Source: Methylobacterium sp. J-030 (GTDB lineage: Bacteria > Pseudomonadota > Alphaproteobacteria > Rhizobiales > Beijerinckiaceae). Taken from it: a stretch of 58,855 nucleotides of DNA. Position 1 is the stretch's first letter. Each line of letters begins with the position of its first letter. The notes beneath the pieces were generated by a model, which saw nothing but the letters and a program-made list of their open reading frames with translations, had not been told where the DNA came from and searched no databases. This document shows, piece by piece, positions 51,686 through 58,855 of the stretch. Made by a program: the position numbers and the translations under genes. Location of the stretch: contig NZ_JAKSYM010000043.1 in assembly GCF_022829545.1 (NCBI RefSeq), positions 1 through 58,855 of the forward strand, read 5' to 3'.

Positions 51686-52744
51686 TCAGGCTCCCGCCCG
51701 CTCGGCGAACGCCCAGGCCGCGGCGGCGAGCTTCGGCACCCGCGCCGCCATGGCGGCGGCGTGCTCGCTCGCGGCGTTGCCGGCCTTCGCGCGCGCGGCC
51801 ACGCCCTGGAGGATGCCGACCAGCCGGAACAGGTTGTAGGCGAAGTACCAGTCGAGCTCGGGCAGGTTTGTGCGGTCCGCCGCCCGGCAGTAGAGCGCCA
51901 CCGCCTCGTCCCTTGTGGGGATGCCGAGCGTCGGCAGGTCGAGCCCGCCGAGCCCGCTGCGCCCGTCGGCCGGCAGCTCCCACTGCATCAGCAGGTAGCT
52001 GAAATCGGCGAGCGGATCGCCGAGGGTCGACAATTCCCAGTCGAGCACCGCGCTGACGCCGCCGTCGCGGGAAAAGATCAGGTTGTCGAGGCGGTAATCG
52101 CCGTGGACCACGCAGGCACCCTGCTGCTCCGGCACGGTCCGGGGCAGCCACGCGATCAGCCGTTCGACATCCTCCAGGCGCCCGTCCTCGGCGGCGCGGT
52201 ACTGGCGGGTCCAGCGGTCGACCTGCCGGGCGAAGTAGTTGCCGGGCCGGCCGTAATCGGAGAGCCCGGCCGCCTCCGGGTCGATGGCGTGGAGCCGCGC
52301 CAGCGTCGCGATCATGCCGGCATAGTGCCGGTGGCGGGCATGGGGATCGAGGCCCGGCAGGGCGCCGTCCCAGTGCACGGTACCGCCCACCGCCTCCATC
52401 ACGTAGAAGGCCGCGCCGATGATGTTTTCGTCCTCACAGAGGGCGAAAGGCCTCGGAACCGGAAACCCCTCGCCGTAGAGGGCGCCGATCACCCGGAACT
52501 CGCGCTCCACCGCGTGGGCGGAGGGCAGGAGCTGGCCGAAGGGCTTTCGCCGCAGCACGTAGACCTGGCCCGGCGTATCGAGCCGGTAGGTCGGGTTCGA
52601 CTGGCCGCCGCGGAACTGCTGCACGGTGAGCGGGCCGGCGTAGCCGCGGACGTGCCCGCCCATCCAGGCGGCGAGCTTCGCCTCGTCGACCCGGTGGCGC
52701 GGCTCGACCGGCTTCACGCCGGAGAAGACATCGGCCTCGCTCAT
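51686..52744 (-). CDS. Aminoglycoside phosphotransferase-like kinase (ACAD10/11-type)
   Basis: The 352-residue protein has the APH/choline-kinase fold. The nucleotide loop [12 protein letters not shown] lies near residue 44, the catalytic loop [14 protein letters not shown] near 215, and the metal site [15 protein letters not shown] near 236. Such proteins sit next to acyl-CoA dehydrogenases in bacteria and are fused to them as ACAD10/11 in animals, where 4-hydroxyacyl-CoAs are phosphorylated. The acyl-CoA dehydrogenase gene overlaps its start. This suggests hydroxyacyl substrate handling, not drug resistance. Confidence 0.85.
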   Translation of the reverse strand: MSEADVFSGVKPVEPRHRVDEAKLAAWMGGHVRGYAGPLTVQQFRGGQSNPTYRLDTPGQVYVLRRKPFGQLLPSAHAVEREFRVIGALYGEGFPVPRPFALCEDENIIGAAFYVMEAVGGTVHWDGALPGLDPHARHRHYAGMIATLARLHAIDPEAAGLSDYGRPGNYFARQVDRWTRQYRAAEDGRLEDVERLIAWLPRTVPEQQGACVVHGDYRLDNLIFSRDGGVSAVLDWELSTLGDPLADFSYLLMQWELPADGRSGLGGLDLPTLGIPTRDEAVALYCRAADRTNLPELDWYFAYNLFRLVGILQGVAARAKAGNAASEHAAAMAARVPKLAAAAWAFAERAGA

Positions 52745-53982
52745 GCGCGATCCGACTCGCGGCTGTTCGTGTAGCGCCCGAATTCCAGCCGGGCGATCGA
52801 GCGGTTGTGGACCTCGTCGGGCCCGTCGGCGAGCCGCAGGGTGCGGATGTGCGCGTACATCTTGGCGAGCCCGAAATCCTCCGACACGCCGGCCCCGCCA
52901 TGGGCCTGGATCGCGTCGTCGATCACCTTCAGCGCCACCCGCGGCGCCGCGACCTTGATCATGGCGATCTCGAGCTTGGCGCCCTTGTTGCCGACCTTGT
53001 CCATCATGTCGGCGGCCTTCAGGCAGAGGAGGCGGGTCATCTCGATGTCGATCCGCGCCTCCGCGACCCGCTGCTCCCAGACCGACTGCTCGCTGATCCG
53101 CTTGCCGAAGGCGACGCGGGAGACCAGCCGGCGAGCCATCGCCTCCAGCGCGACTTCCGCCGCCCCGATGGTGCGCATGCAGTGGTGGATGCGGCCCGGA
53201 CCGAGGCGCCCCTGGGCGATCTCGAAGCCGCGTCCCTCGCCGAGGATCAGGTTCTCGGCCGGGACGCGCACGTTCTCCAGCACCACCTCGCCGTGGCCCT
53301 TGGGCGCGTCCTCGTAGCCGAAGACCGGGAGCAGGCGCTCGACGCGCAGTCCGGCCGAGTCCATCGGCACCAGGATCTGCGATTGCTGGCGGTGGCGGGG
53401 CGCCTCCGGGTCGGTCTTGCCCATCAGGATCGCGAGGCGGCAGCGCGGATCGCCGACGCCGGTCGACCACCATTTGCGGCCGTCGATGACGTAGTGGTCG
53501 CCGTCGCGGCGGATCGACGTCGCGATGTTGGTGGCGTCCGAGGAGGCGACCTCCGGCTCGGTCATCAGGAAGGCGGAGCGGATCTCGCCCGCCATCAGGG
53601 GCGTCAGCCACCGCTCCTTCTGGGCCGCGGTACCGTAGCGGTGCAGCACCTCCATGTTGCCGGTGTCGGGCGCGGCGCAGTTGAACACCTCCGAGGCGAT
53701 CCCGACCCGGCCCATCTCCTCGGCGCAGAGCGCGTAATCGAGGTTGGTCAGGCCGGCGCCGCGATACGCGTCCGTGTCGTGCTCGGAGGCGGGCGGCAGG
53801 AACAGGTTCCACAGGCCTTCGGCCCGCGCCCTGTCCTTGAGGCGTTCCATCGTGGGGGCGGGTTCGCGGCTCGCGGCACGCTCGGCCGCTACGGCCGCCG
53901 CCGCGGGCAGGATCTCGGTCGCGATGAAGGCGCGCACGCGCTCGAGCCAGCGCGTCTGGGATTGGGAGAGGTTGAAGTCCAC
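52741..53982 (-). CDS. Acyl-CoA dehydrogenase (ACAD10/11 branch)
   Basis: The 413-residue flavoenzyme starts at a GTG (53982) with GGGAG eight bases upstream. Landmarks are [16 protein letters not shown] near residue 150, the FAD-binding [17 protein letters not shown], and [11 protein letters not shown] near 365, where Asp/Glu of the C-terminal region serves as base. It removes alpha,beta hydrogens from an acyl-CoA. The kinase-like partner gene supports the 4-hydroxyacyl interpretation. Four-base overlap with the next gene. Confidence 0.92.
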   Translation of the reverse strand: MDFNLSQSQTRWLERVRAFIATEILPAAAAVAAERAASREPAPTMERLKDRARAEGLWNLFLPPASEHDTDAYRGAGLTNLDYALCAEEMGRVGIASEVFNCAAPDTGNMEVLHRYGTAAQKERWLTPLMAGEIRSAFLMTEPEVASSDATNIATSIRRDGDHYVIDGRKWWSTGVGDPRCRLAILMGKTDPEAPRHRQQSQILVPMDSAGLRVERLLPVFGYEDAPKGHGEVVLENVRVPAENLILGEGRGFEIAQGRLGPGRIHHCMRTIGAAEVALEAMARRLVSRVAFGKRISEQSVWEQRVAEARIDIEMTRLLCLKAADMMDKVGNKGAKLEIAMIKVAAPRVALKVIDDAIQAHGGAGVSEDFGLAKMYAHIRTLRLADGPDEVHNRSIARLEFGRYTNSRESDRA

Positions 53983-54044
53983 GGCGTCCGCTCCCTCGGG
54001 ATTTTCTGCATCATGCCGGCGCGAAGCTTGCGCCGGGCTGGGGT

Positions 54045-54250
54045 CCTTGCGTCTCCCTCTCCCCGTTGCGGGGGAGGGTGGCCCCTCCGTCAGCAGGGGT
54101 CGGGAGAGGGGAGCGACGGTGCAGAACAAAGCTCTGCGGTGCGCGTAGGTCGCGCCCCGTCCGGACACCGGGTTCCCCTCTCGCGGGCCTTCGTCCCGAC
54201 CCGACCTGCTTCGGGAGCCACCCTCCCCCGCAGAGGGGGGAGGGGGAGCC
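54045..54250. repeat. Composite GC-rich palindromic repeats upstream of the acyl-CoA dehydrogenase gene
   Basis: The inverted block CTCTCCCCGTTGCGGGGGAG near 54056-54075 and ACCCTCCCCCGCAGAGGGGG near 54221-54240 flank a less regular spacer with another hairpin around 54092-54115. The segment sits between acyl-CoA dehydrogenase and livGF. Together with copies elsewhere it marks a repetitive family. Confidence 0.8.
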
Positions 54251-54270
54251 GCGGAGATGGCAGCGCCGCC

Positions 54271-55776
54271 TCACAGATACGCCGCCCCCATCTCACTGGC
54301 GAAGCGCTGCGGCGGGCCCTCCCAGACGATCCGCGCCTGCTCCAGCACGTAGACCCGGTCGGCATGCGGCAGCGCGAAGGTGACGTTCTGCTCGCCGAGC
54401 AGCACCGTGATCGGCGTGGTCTGGCGCAGCTTCTCCAGCGCCTTCGACAGCAGCTCCAGGATCACCGGGGCGAGGCCGAGCGTCGGCTCGTCGAGGATCA
54501 GCAGGCGCGGGCGCATCATCAGCGCGCGGGCGATGGTCAGCATCTGCTGCTCGCCCCCCGAGAGGGTGCGGGCGCTCTGGCCCTCGCGCGCCTTGAGGAT
54601 CGGGAACAGCTCGTAGAGCCACTCCCGCTGCTTCGCGCTCTCGGCCTTCGGGAAGTGCTGGCCGCCGAGATCGAGGTTCTCGCGCACGTTGAGGTCGCCG
54701 AACAGCTCGCGGGTCTCCGGCACCTGGACGATACCGGCGCGCGCGATGGCGGCGGGCTTCATCCGGGTCAGGTCCTGGCCGTCGAACCGGATCGTGCCGG
54801 TATGCGGCACGATCCCTGAGATGGCGTTAAACAGGGTGGTCTTGCCCGCCCCGTTCAGGCCGACCACCGAGACGAACTCGCCCTCGTGGACGTGGATCGA
54901 GGCGGAGCGCAGGGCCTGCGCCTTGCCGTAGAGCACGTCGACGCCCTCGACGGTGAGCAGCGAGTCCGGCTTGAACGCCGCCTCGGGCCGGGCCGCCGTC
55001 TCGATGCTGCCCCCGAGATAGACCCGGCGCACGGTCGGGTCGGCCATCACCGATTCGGCCGAGCCCTCGGCGATGCGCTCGCCGAGATACATGGCGAACA
55101 CCCGGTCCACGAGGGCCGAGACGCTCTTCACGTTGTGGTCGACGAGGAGCACGGCCTTGCCCTCGTCGCGGAAGCCGCGGATCAGCTCCGAGAAGGCCGC
55201 GACCTCGCCGCCGGTCAAGCCCGCAAAGGGCTCGTCGACCAGCACCACGCGCGGGTCGCGGGCGATCGCCTTGGCGAGTTCCAGACGGCGCAGGTCGGCG
55301 AACGGCAGGGTGCCGGGGCGCCGGTCGGCGACCGCGCCGAGGCCGACGCGCTCTGCGATCTCTTGGGCACGGCGCGCGACGTGGGGATCCGCGGCGAGCC
55401 GGATCAGGCTGTCGGGCAGGAGCGCGAGGCTGATGTTCTCCAGCACGGTCTGCCGCTGCAGGGGCCGCGCGTGCTGGAACACGAGGCCGATCCCGGAACG
55501 CGCCACCCGATGGGCCGGCATCCCGCCGATCTCGCGACCGTCGAGGCGGATCGAGCCGGCGCTCGGGCGCTCCAGGCCCATGATCAGCTTCATCACGGTG
55601 GACTTGCCCGAGCCGTTCGGGCCGATCAGCCCCAAAATCTCCCCGGGCCGCAGGTCGAGGTCGATCTCCTTGACGGCGACGAGGCCGCCGAAGCGCTTGG
55701 TCAGGCCGCGCACGGTGAGGCAGGGTTCGGCCAGGACGGGAGACACGGCCCGCGGGGGCGCCACGGCGACGGTCAT
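54271..55776 (-). CDS. Fused LivG-LivF branched-chain-type ABC transporter ATPase
   Basis: The 501-residue protein has two ABC ATPase domains in one frame. Residues about 18-255 are LivG-like with Walker A GPNGSGKST near 51 and Walker B VLVDEPFAGLTGG. The signature region reads LPFADLRRLELAKA, not LSGGQ. Residues about 262-501 are LivF-like with GLNGAGKTT near 303 and a canonical LSGGEQQML. There is no internal stop or plausible restart between domains. ATP use drives uptake of an amino acid or carboxylate via LivHM. The ATG overlaps the livM stop. Confidence 0.9.
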   Translation of the reverse strand: MTVAVAPPRAVSPVLAEPCLTVRGLTKRFGGLVAVKEIDLDLRPGEILGLIGPNGSGKSTVMKLIMGLERPSAGSIRLDGREIGGMPAHRVARSGIGLVFQHARPLQRQTVLENISLALLPDSLIRLAADPHVARRAQEIAERVGLGAVADRRPGTLPFADLRRLELAKAIARDPRVVLVDEPFAGLTGGEVAAFSELIRGFRDEGKAVLLVDHNVKSVSALVDRVFAMYLGERIAEGSAESVMADPTVRRVYLGGSIETAARPEAAFKPDSLLTVEGVDVLYGKAQALRSASIHVHEGEFVSVVGLNGAGKTTLFNAISGIVPHTGTIRFDGQDLTRMKPAAIARAGIVQVPETRELFGDLNVRENLDLGGQHFPKAESAKQREWLYELFPILKAREGQSARTLSGGEQQMLTIARALMMRPRLLILDEPTLGLAPVILELLSKALEKLRQTTPITVLLGEQNVTFALPHADRVYVLEQARIVWEGPPQRFASEMGAAYL

Positions 55777-56693
55777 CGGGCTCTCCTGAAGGAGGCGAGG
55801 CCGAGCAGCCCCGAGGGCACGAACAGGATCACGAGCAGCGCCACCGCCGAGACCACGAAGGTCGAGAGCGCCCCGAGGGGACGCAGCAGCTCGCCCGCCG
55901 CGATCAGGAACACCGCGCCCAAAGCCGCGCCCACGATGGTGCGCCGTCCGCCCAGAACCGCCGCGATGATCACCTGCACGCCGACCGCCGTGTCGATCAG
56001 CGTGCCGACCGAGGCGGTGCCCATGTAGAAGACGACCAATCCGCCCGCCAGCCCCGAGAAGGCGGCGCTGACCGCGAAGGCCGCGAGCTTGTGCTTGGCG
56101 ACGTTGAAGCCGAGCGCTCCGGTCACCACCGGATCCTGCCCGGCGGCCTGGAGGATCAGGCCCACGGGCGAGCGCGCGAGGGCGGTGAGGATCAGGCCGG
56201 AGACAGCCATGAAGCCGAGCGCCAGCCAGTAATTGGTGTCGGCGTCGATCGAGATGACGTCGGGGACGGTGAGGCCGATCTCGCCGCCGGTGAGGTCGGA
56301 GAACACCACGATCATGTTCTGGAGGAGCAGCACCGCCACCAGGGTGATCAGCCCGAAATAGGGGCCCCGCACCTTCAGCGCCGGCAGCGCCAGGGCGAGG
56401 CCGCCGACCACCGCGAGGAGGGTTCCGGCCGCGAGGCACCAGGGGATCGGCACTTCGTAGCGGTTGTTGAGGATGCCGGCGCCGTAGGCCCCGAGGCCGA
56501 TCAGGAAGGTCGGCCCGAAATTGACCTCGCCGGCGAAGCCGAAGAGCAGGTCCCAGGCCATGGCGAACACGCCGAAATAATAGGCGATGGTCAGGAGGCC
56601 GAGGATGTAGCCGGAGACGTACCACGGGAGGGTTGCGGCCGCCGCGACGGCGAGGATTGCGATCCAGAAGCCGGGGGTGGTGAGGAGCTTCAT
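55773..56693 (-). CDS. livM: Branched-chain amino acid-type ABC transporter permease LivM
   Basis: The 306-residue permease has eight or nine helices and landmarks such as WDLLFGFAGEVNFGPTFLIGLGAYG and the EAA-like segment NVAKHKLAAFAVSAAFSGLAGGL. The ATG at 56693 was chosen over the ATG at 56750, which would add 19 unsupported residues. It overlaps livGF by four bases and is separated from livH by a long palindrome. Confidence 0.9.
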   Translation of the reverse strand: MKLLTTPGFWIAILAVAAAATLPWYVSGYILGLLTIAYYFGVFAMAWDLLFGFAGEVNFGPTFLIGLGAYGAGILNNRYEVPIPWCLAAGTLLAVVGGLALALPALKVRGPYFGLITLVAVLLLQNMIVVFSDLTGGEIGLTVPDVISIDADTNYWLALGFMAVSGLILTALARSPVGLILQAAGQDPVVTGALGFNVAKHKLAAFAVSAAFSGLAGGLVVFYMGTASVGTLIDTAVGVQVIIAAVLGGRRTIVGAALGAVFLIAAGELLRPLGALSTFVVSAVALLVILFVPSGLLGLASFRRAR

Positions 56694-56757
56694 GGGGTGG
56701 CCTCGCGCAGGATAACGATCAGGCTCGTTCGGCGCAGAGGCCTTTCCCAACCATTCC

Positions 56758-56866
56758 CCTCATCCTGAGGTGCCGCGCCAGCGGCCTCGAAGGAGGCCTC
56801 CAGGGATCGCGCGGCTGGCTGGAGGGCTCCTTCGAGGCCCGCTGACGCGGGCGCCTCAGGATGAGG
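56758..56866. repeat. Long imperfect palindrome between livH and livM
   Basis: CCTCATCCTGAGGTGCC at 56759-56775 mirrors GGCGCCTCAGGATGAGG near 56850-56866. The inner arms GCCTCGAAGGAG and CTCCTTCGAGGC also pair. This resembles alphaproteobacterial intergenic mosaic repeats and may reduce read-through or stabilise mRNA. Confidence 0.85.
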
Positions 56867-56901
56867 GCGCGGGTCGGGGACCCGTGGTGTAAAAAAACCC
56901 A

Positions 56902-57777
56902 TCACCGCCGCCCCAGCAGACCCTGCGGGCGCAGGTACATGACCGCCACCAGCAGCAGCAACGCCGGGATCACCCGGTAGGCCGGCGAGATCAGGTAGGC
57001 GGTGGCGGTCTCGAGATACCCCACCACGTAGGCGGCGATCAGCGAGCCGGTGACGCTGCCCAACCCCCCCAGCACCACGATCGAGAAGGCGCTCGCGGTG
57101 AGCGGCCCCACCGAATACGAGGACACCCCCAGAAACATCCCGAGCAGCACCCCGGCGATGCCGGCGAGCAGACCGTAGATCGCCCAGACCGCCACGTAGA
57201 TCCGGCCCATGTCGTGGCCGAGCAGCGTCACGCCCCGCGGGTTCATGGAGGCGGCGAGCAGCACCTTGCCGGCCCGCGCCCGGTTCACGAACAGCCAGAG
57301 CAGGGCGATCACCACCCAGCAGATCACCGCGGTGAAGATCTCGTTCTTCGGCGTGCGCACGCCAGCGATCTCGATCACCCCCTCGACGATCGGCAGCACC
57401 GTCTTCGGGTTGTCGGTGAAGAAGTAGGCCACCAGCTCCTGGATCATGATCCCCCAAAGCAGGGTGCCGGTGAGCACGAAGATCTCTTTCTCCTCCCGCG
57501 GGATCGCCTTGCTCCGCTCGATCGGCGCGACCACCGCGAAATAGGTGACGAGGGCGCCCGCCAGCCCGCACAGGACGCCGATCGCCGCGCCGACGTAGGA
57601 GCCGAGCCCGAATAGAGCCGAGGCCGCCCAGGCCGCCACCGCGGCCATCACCATCAGGGCGCCGTGGGTGAGGTTGAGGACGCCCGAGACCCCGAAGATC
57701 AGGGTGAAGCCCATCGCGCCCAGCGCGTAGAGGGCCGAGATCGCGAAACCGTCGACGAGGATCTGGAGGCCGATCAC
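56902..57777 (-). CDS. livH: Branched-chain amino acid-type ABC transporter permease LivH
   Basis: The 291-residue permease begins MIGLQILVDGFAISALYALGAMG, the normal LivH start. Other landmarks are FGVSGVLNLTHGALMVMAA and the LGGLGSVTGSLIAAYVVG segment. About eight helices are present. It lies 18 bp after livK and upstream of the livM palindrome. Confidence 0.92.
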   Translation of the reverse strand: MIGLQILVDGFAISALYALGAMGFTLIFGVSGVLNLTHGALMVMAAVAAWAASALFGLGSYVGAAIGVLCGLAGALVTYFAVVAPIERSKAIPREEKEIFVLTGTLLWGIMIQELVAYFFTDNPKTVLPIVEGVIEIAGVRTPKNEIFTAVICWVVIALLWLFVNRARAGKVLLAASMNPRGVTLLGHDMGRIYVAVWAIYGLLAGIAGVLLGMFLGVSSYSVGPLTASAFSIVVLGGLGSVTGSLIAAYVVGYLETATAYLISPAYRVIPALLLLVAVMYLRPQGLLGRR

Positions 57778-57795
57778 CGCGCTCTCCCCGCCGGC

Positions 57796-58855
57796 CTACT
57801 GGACCGCCGGCTTGACGGCGGGCGGCAGTACCATGGCCCCGTTGGCCACCCCCGCGGGCCAGATCGCGACCTGCTTGCCGTTCTGCCACTGGCCGAGCAC
57901 GCTGGTCATCAGGCCGGGTCCGTACTGGATCGAGTGCGTGAACGGCTCGTCCTTGCCGTAGAACGTGATGTGGCCGACGGTGCCGACGTAGTCGGTCTTC
58001 TCCAGGGCCTCGACCAGCTTGTCGGCCTCCGTGGAACCCGCCCGCTTGATCGCCTCGGCGGTGTAGTGGGTCGCGTCATACGCCATGTAGCCCGCGTAGG
58101 ACGGCGCCCCGCCGAAACGCTTGGTGAAGGCCTCGGCGAAGGGGATTGTCTTCTCGGTGAGCGCCACCCCCGGCAGCGCCACGCTGTCGAACAGCACGCC
58201 CTGCGTGCCGCCGTTGGTGTTGGCCCAGAAGGTCGAGGAGGTCGCCTGCCCGCTGATCCCCGTCATGGCGATCGGCACCTGCTGGTTCTGCCACTGCACG
58301 GTCGGCTGCACGCCGACATGGGCGATGCCGGTGACGATGAGATCCGGCTTGGCCGCCTCGATCTTGTTGTAGATCGGCGTGAAGTCGCCCGTATCCGGCG
58401 AGAAGCGGACGTGCTCGACCACCTTCAGCCCGGATCTCGGCAGGCATTCCTCGTAGGCGGCGTCGAGGGGCCGGGTCCAGGCCGCGTCCTCGCTCATGAT
58501 CGCCGCCGTCTTGGCCTTGAGCTTGCCGACCAGCACGTCCTTGGCCGAGTCGCACACCGCCTGCGCCAGGGCGTGCGAGGTGAGATAGCCGTGGAAGGTG
58601 TACTTGTTGCGCGCGTAGTCCTTGTGGACGTTCACGCTGATCTCGTTGGAGGCCGCGCCGGGGGTGATCAGCGGCGTCTTGAGCCGGGCCGCCCAGGGCA
58701 TCAGCGCCAGCACGACCTCGGAGATGTAGCTGGCGATGACGAGGTTGACCTTGTCCTCGGACACCGCCCGCTGGAACGCCCGGACCGCGTCGGAGGCGGA
58801 ACTCTTGTCATCGTAGGTGACGACCTGGATCTGCCGGCCGTCGACCCCGCCCTTG
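57796..58855 (-). CDS. livK: Periplasmic substrate-binding protein of the Liv-type transporter (N-terminus off window)
   Basis: At least 353 residues are encoded, and the frame stays open to the window edge; the signal peptide is outside. The two-lobed Peripla_BP_6 fold is indicated by VVTYDDKSSASDAVRAFQRA, ITPGAASNEIS, DAAWTRPLDAAYEECLPR and YAGYMAYDATHYTAEAIKRAG. Such proteins bind branched-chain amino acids, amides or aromatic/aliphatic acids. The catabolic genes downstream favour an acid, but the ligand is not shown. Confidence 0.88.
   Translation of the reverse strand, partial: KGGVDGRQIQVVTYDDKSSASDAVRAFQRAVSEDKVNLVIASYISEVVLALMPWAARLKTPLITPGAASNEISVNVHKDYARNKYTFHGYLTSHALAQAVCDSAKDVLVGKLKAKTAAIMSEDAAWTRPLDAAYEECLPRSGLKVVEHVRFSPDTGDFTPIYNKIEAAKPDLIVTGIAHVGVQPTVQWQNQQVPIAMTGISGQATSSTFWANTNGGTQGVLFDSVALPGVALTEKTIPFAEAFTKRFGGAPSYAGYMAYDATHYTAEAIKRAGSTEADKLVEALEKTDYVGTVGHITFYGKDEPFTHSIQYGPGLMTSVLGQWQNGKQVAIWPAGVANGAMVLPPAVKPAVQ

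Noticed and set aside
51686..52744. Aminoglycoside resistance
   Set aside because: The APH fold is present, but the pairing with an acyl-CoA dehydrogenase points to metabolic ACAD10/11-type function.

Overview
The window is about 70% GC and carries one half of an aerobic purple-bacterial photosynthesis gene cluster in an alphaproteobacterial setting. Gene order (ppsR, ppaA, bchFNBHLM-lhaA-puhABC, acsF, puhE, hemA; bchG-MFS-bchP), an AcsF-type oxygen-dependent cyclase, and frequent GC-rich palindromic repeats fit an aerobic anoxygenic phototroph of the Hyphomicrobiales. Methylobacterium is my best guess from protein character and repeat style; it is an inference, not a search result.

Left flank (1-11.9 kb). 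A truncated autotransporter-type adhesin on the minus strand has four 300-bp tandem repeats. It diverges from accA, which is translationally coupled to a DUF1796 gene. Then come a decayed DUF1640-like pseudogene, a LysR regulator with a compensated frameshift pair, a lipoprotein L,D-transpeptidase, a dienelactone hydrolase, a Pmp3/YqaE peptide, a small unknown protein, and a three-heme cytochrome c ending at a terminator-like hairpin.

Photosynthesis region (12-39.2 kb). The minus-strand unit is bchG, a PucC-like MFS gene, bchP, tspO and a small membrane-protein gene. Next are the regulators ppsR and its antirepressor ppaA/aerR. The plus-strand superoperon bchF-N-B-H-L-M-lhaA-puhA-B-C-orf98-acsF-puhE-hemA is followed by bchI-bchD and, after a small minus-strand ORF, bchO. 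These genes take the tetrapyrrole pathway from 5-aminolevulinate (HemA) through Mg chelation (BchHID), methylation (BchM), aerobic ring closure (AcsF), dark protochlorophyllide reduction (BchLNB), vinyl hydration (BchF) and tail addition/reduction (BchG, BchP). They also supply the reaction-centre H subunit and assembly factors (Puh, LhaA). BchXYZ, BchC, carotenoid genes and pufLM are not here and must lie elsewhere. A perfect TGT-N12-ACA PpsR/CrtJ box sits before bchG, and a cluster of TGTCA/TGACA half-sites lies before bchF.

Right flank (39.3-58.9 kb). A glutamine-amidotransferase-like hydrolase is followed by a YqcI/YcgG (GntA-like) gene next to a DUF1989 gene, a chemoreceptor, a VOC-family remnant and a DUF6429 gene. 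A complete cytochrome P450 system (ferredoxin, FAD reductase, P450) follows on the minus strand. After a secreted protein on the other strand comes a minus-strand catabolic block: acyl-CoA dehydrogenase, APH-like kinase, two SDRs and an acyl-CoA ligase. Upstream of that is a branched-chain/carboxylate-type ABC transporter (livK partial, livH, livM, and a fused livG-livF ATPase). The right flank reads as uptake, CoA activation and oxidation of an unidentified hydrophobic acid.

The most unusual signals are: GC-rich palindromic repeats that have become coding sequence at the 3' end of bchM and the 5' end of bchD; the LivG-LivF fusion, whose first ATPase half lacks a canonical signature motif; the P450/Liv/acyl-CoA gene set; and the GntA-like/DUF1989 pair. 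I found no rRNA, tRNA, CRISPR array or transposase.
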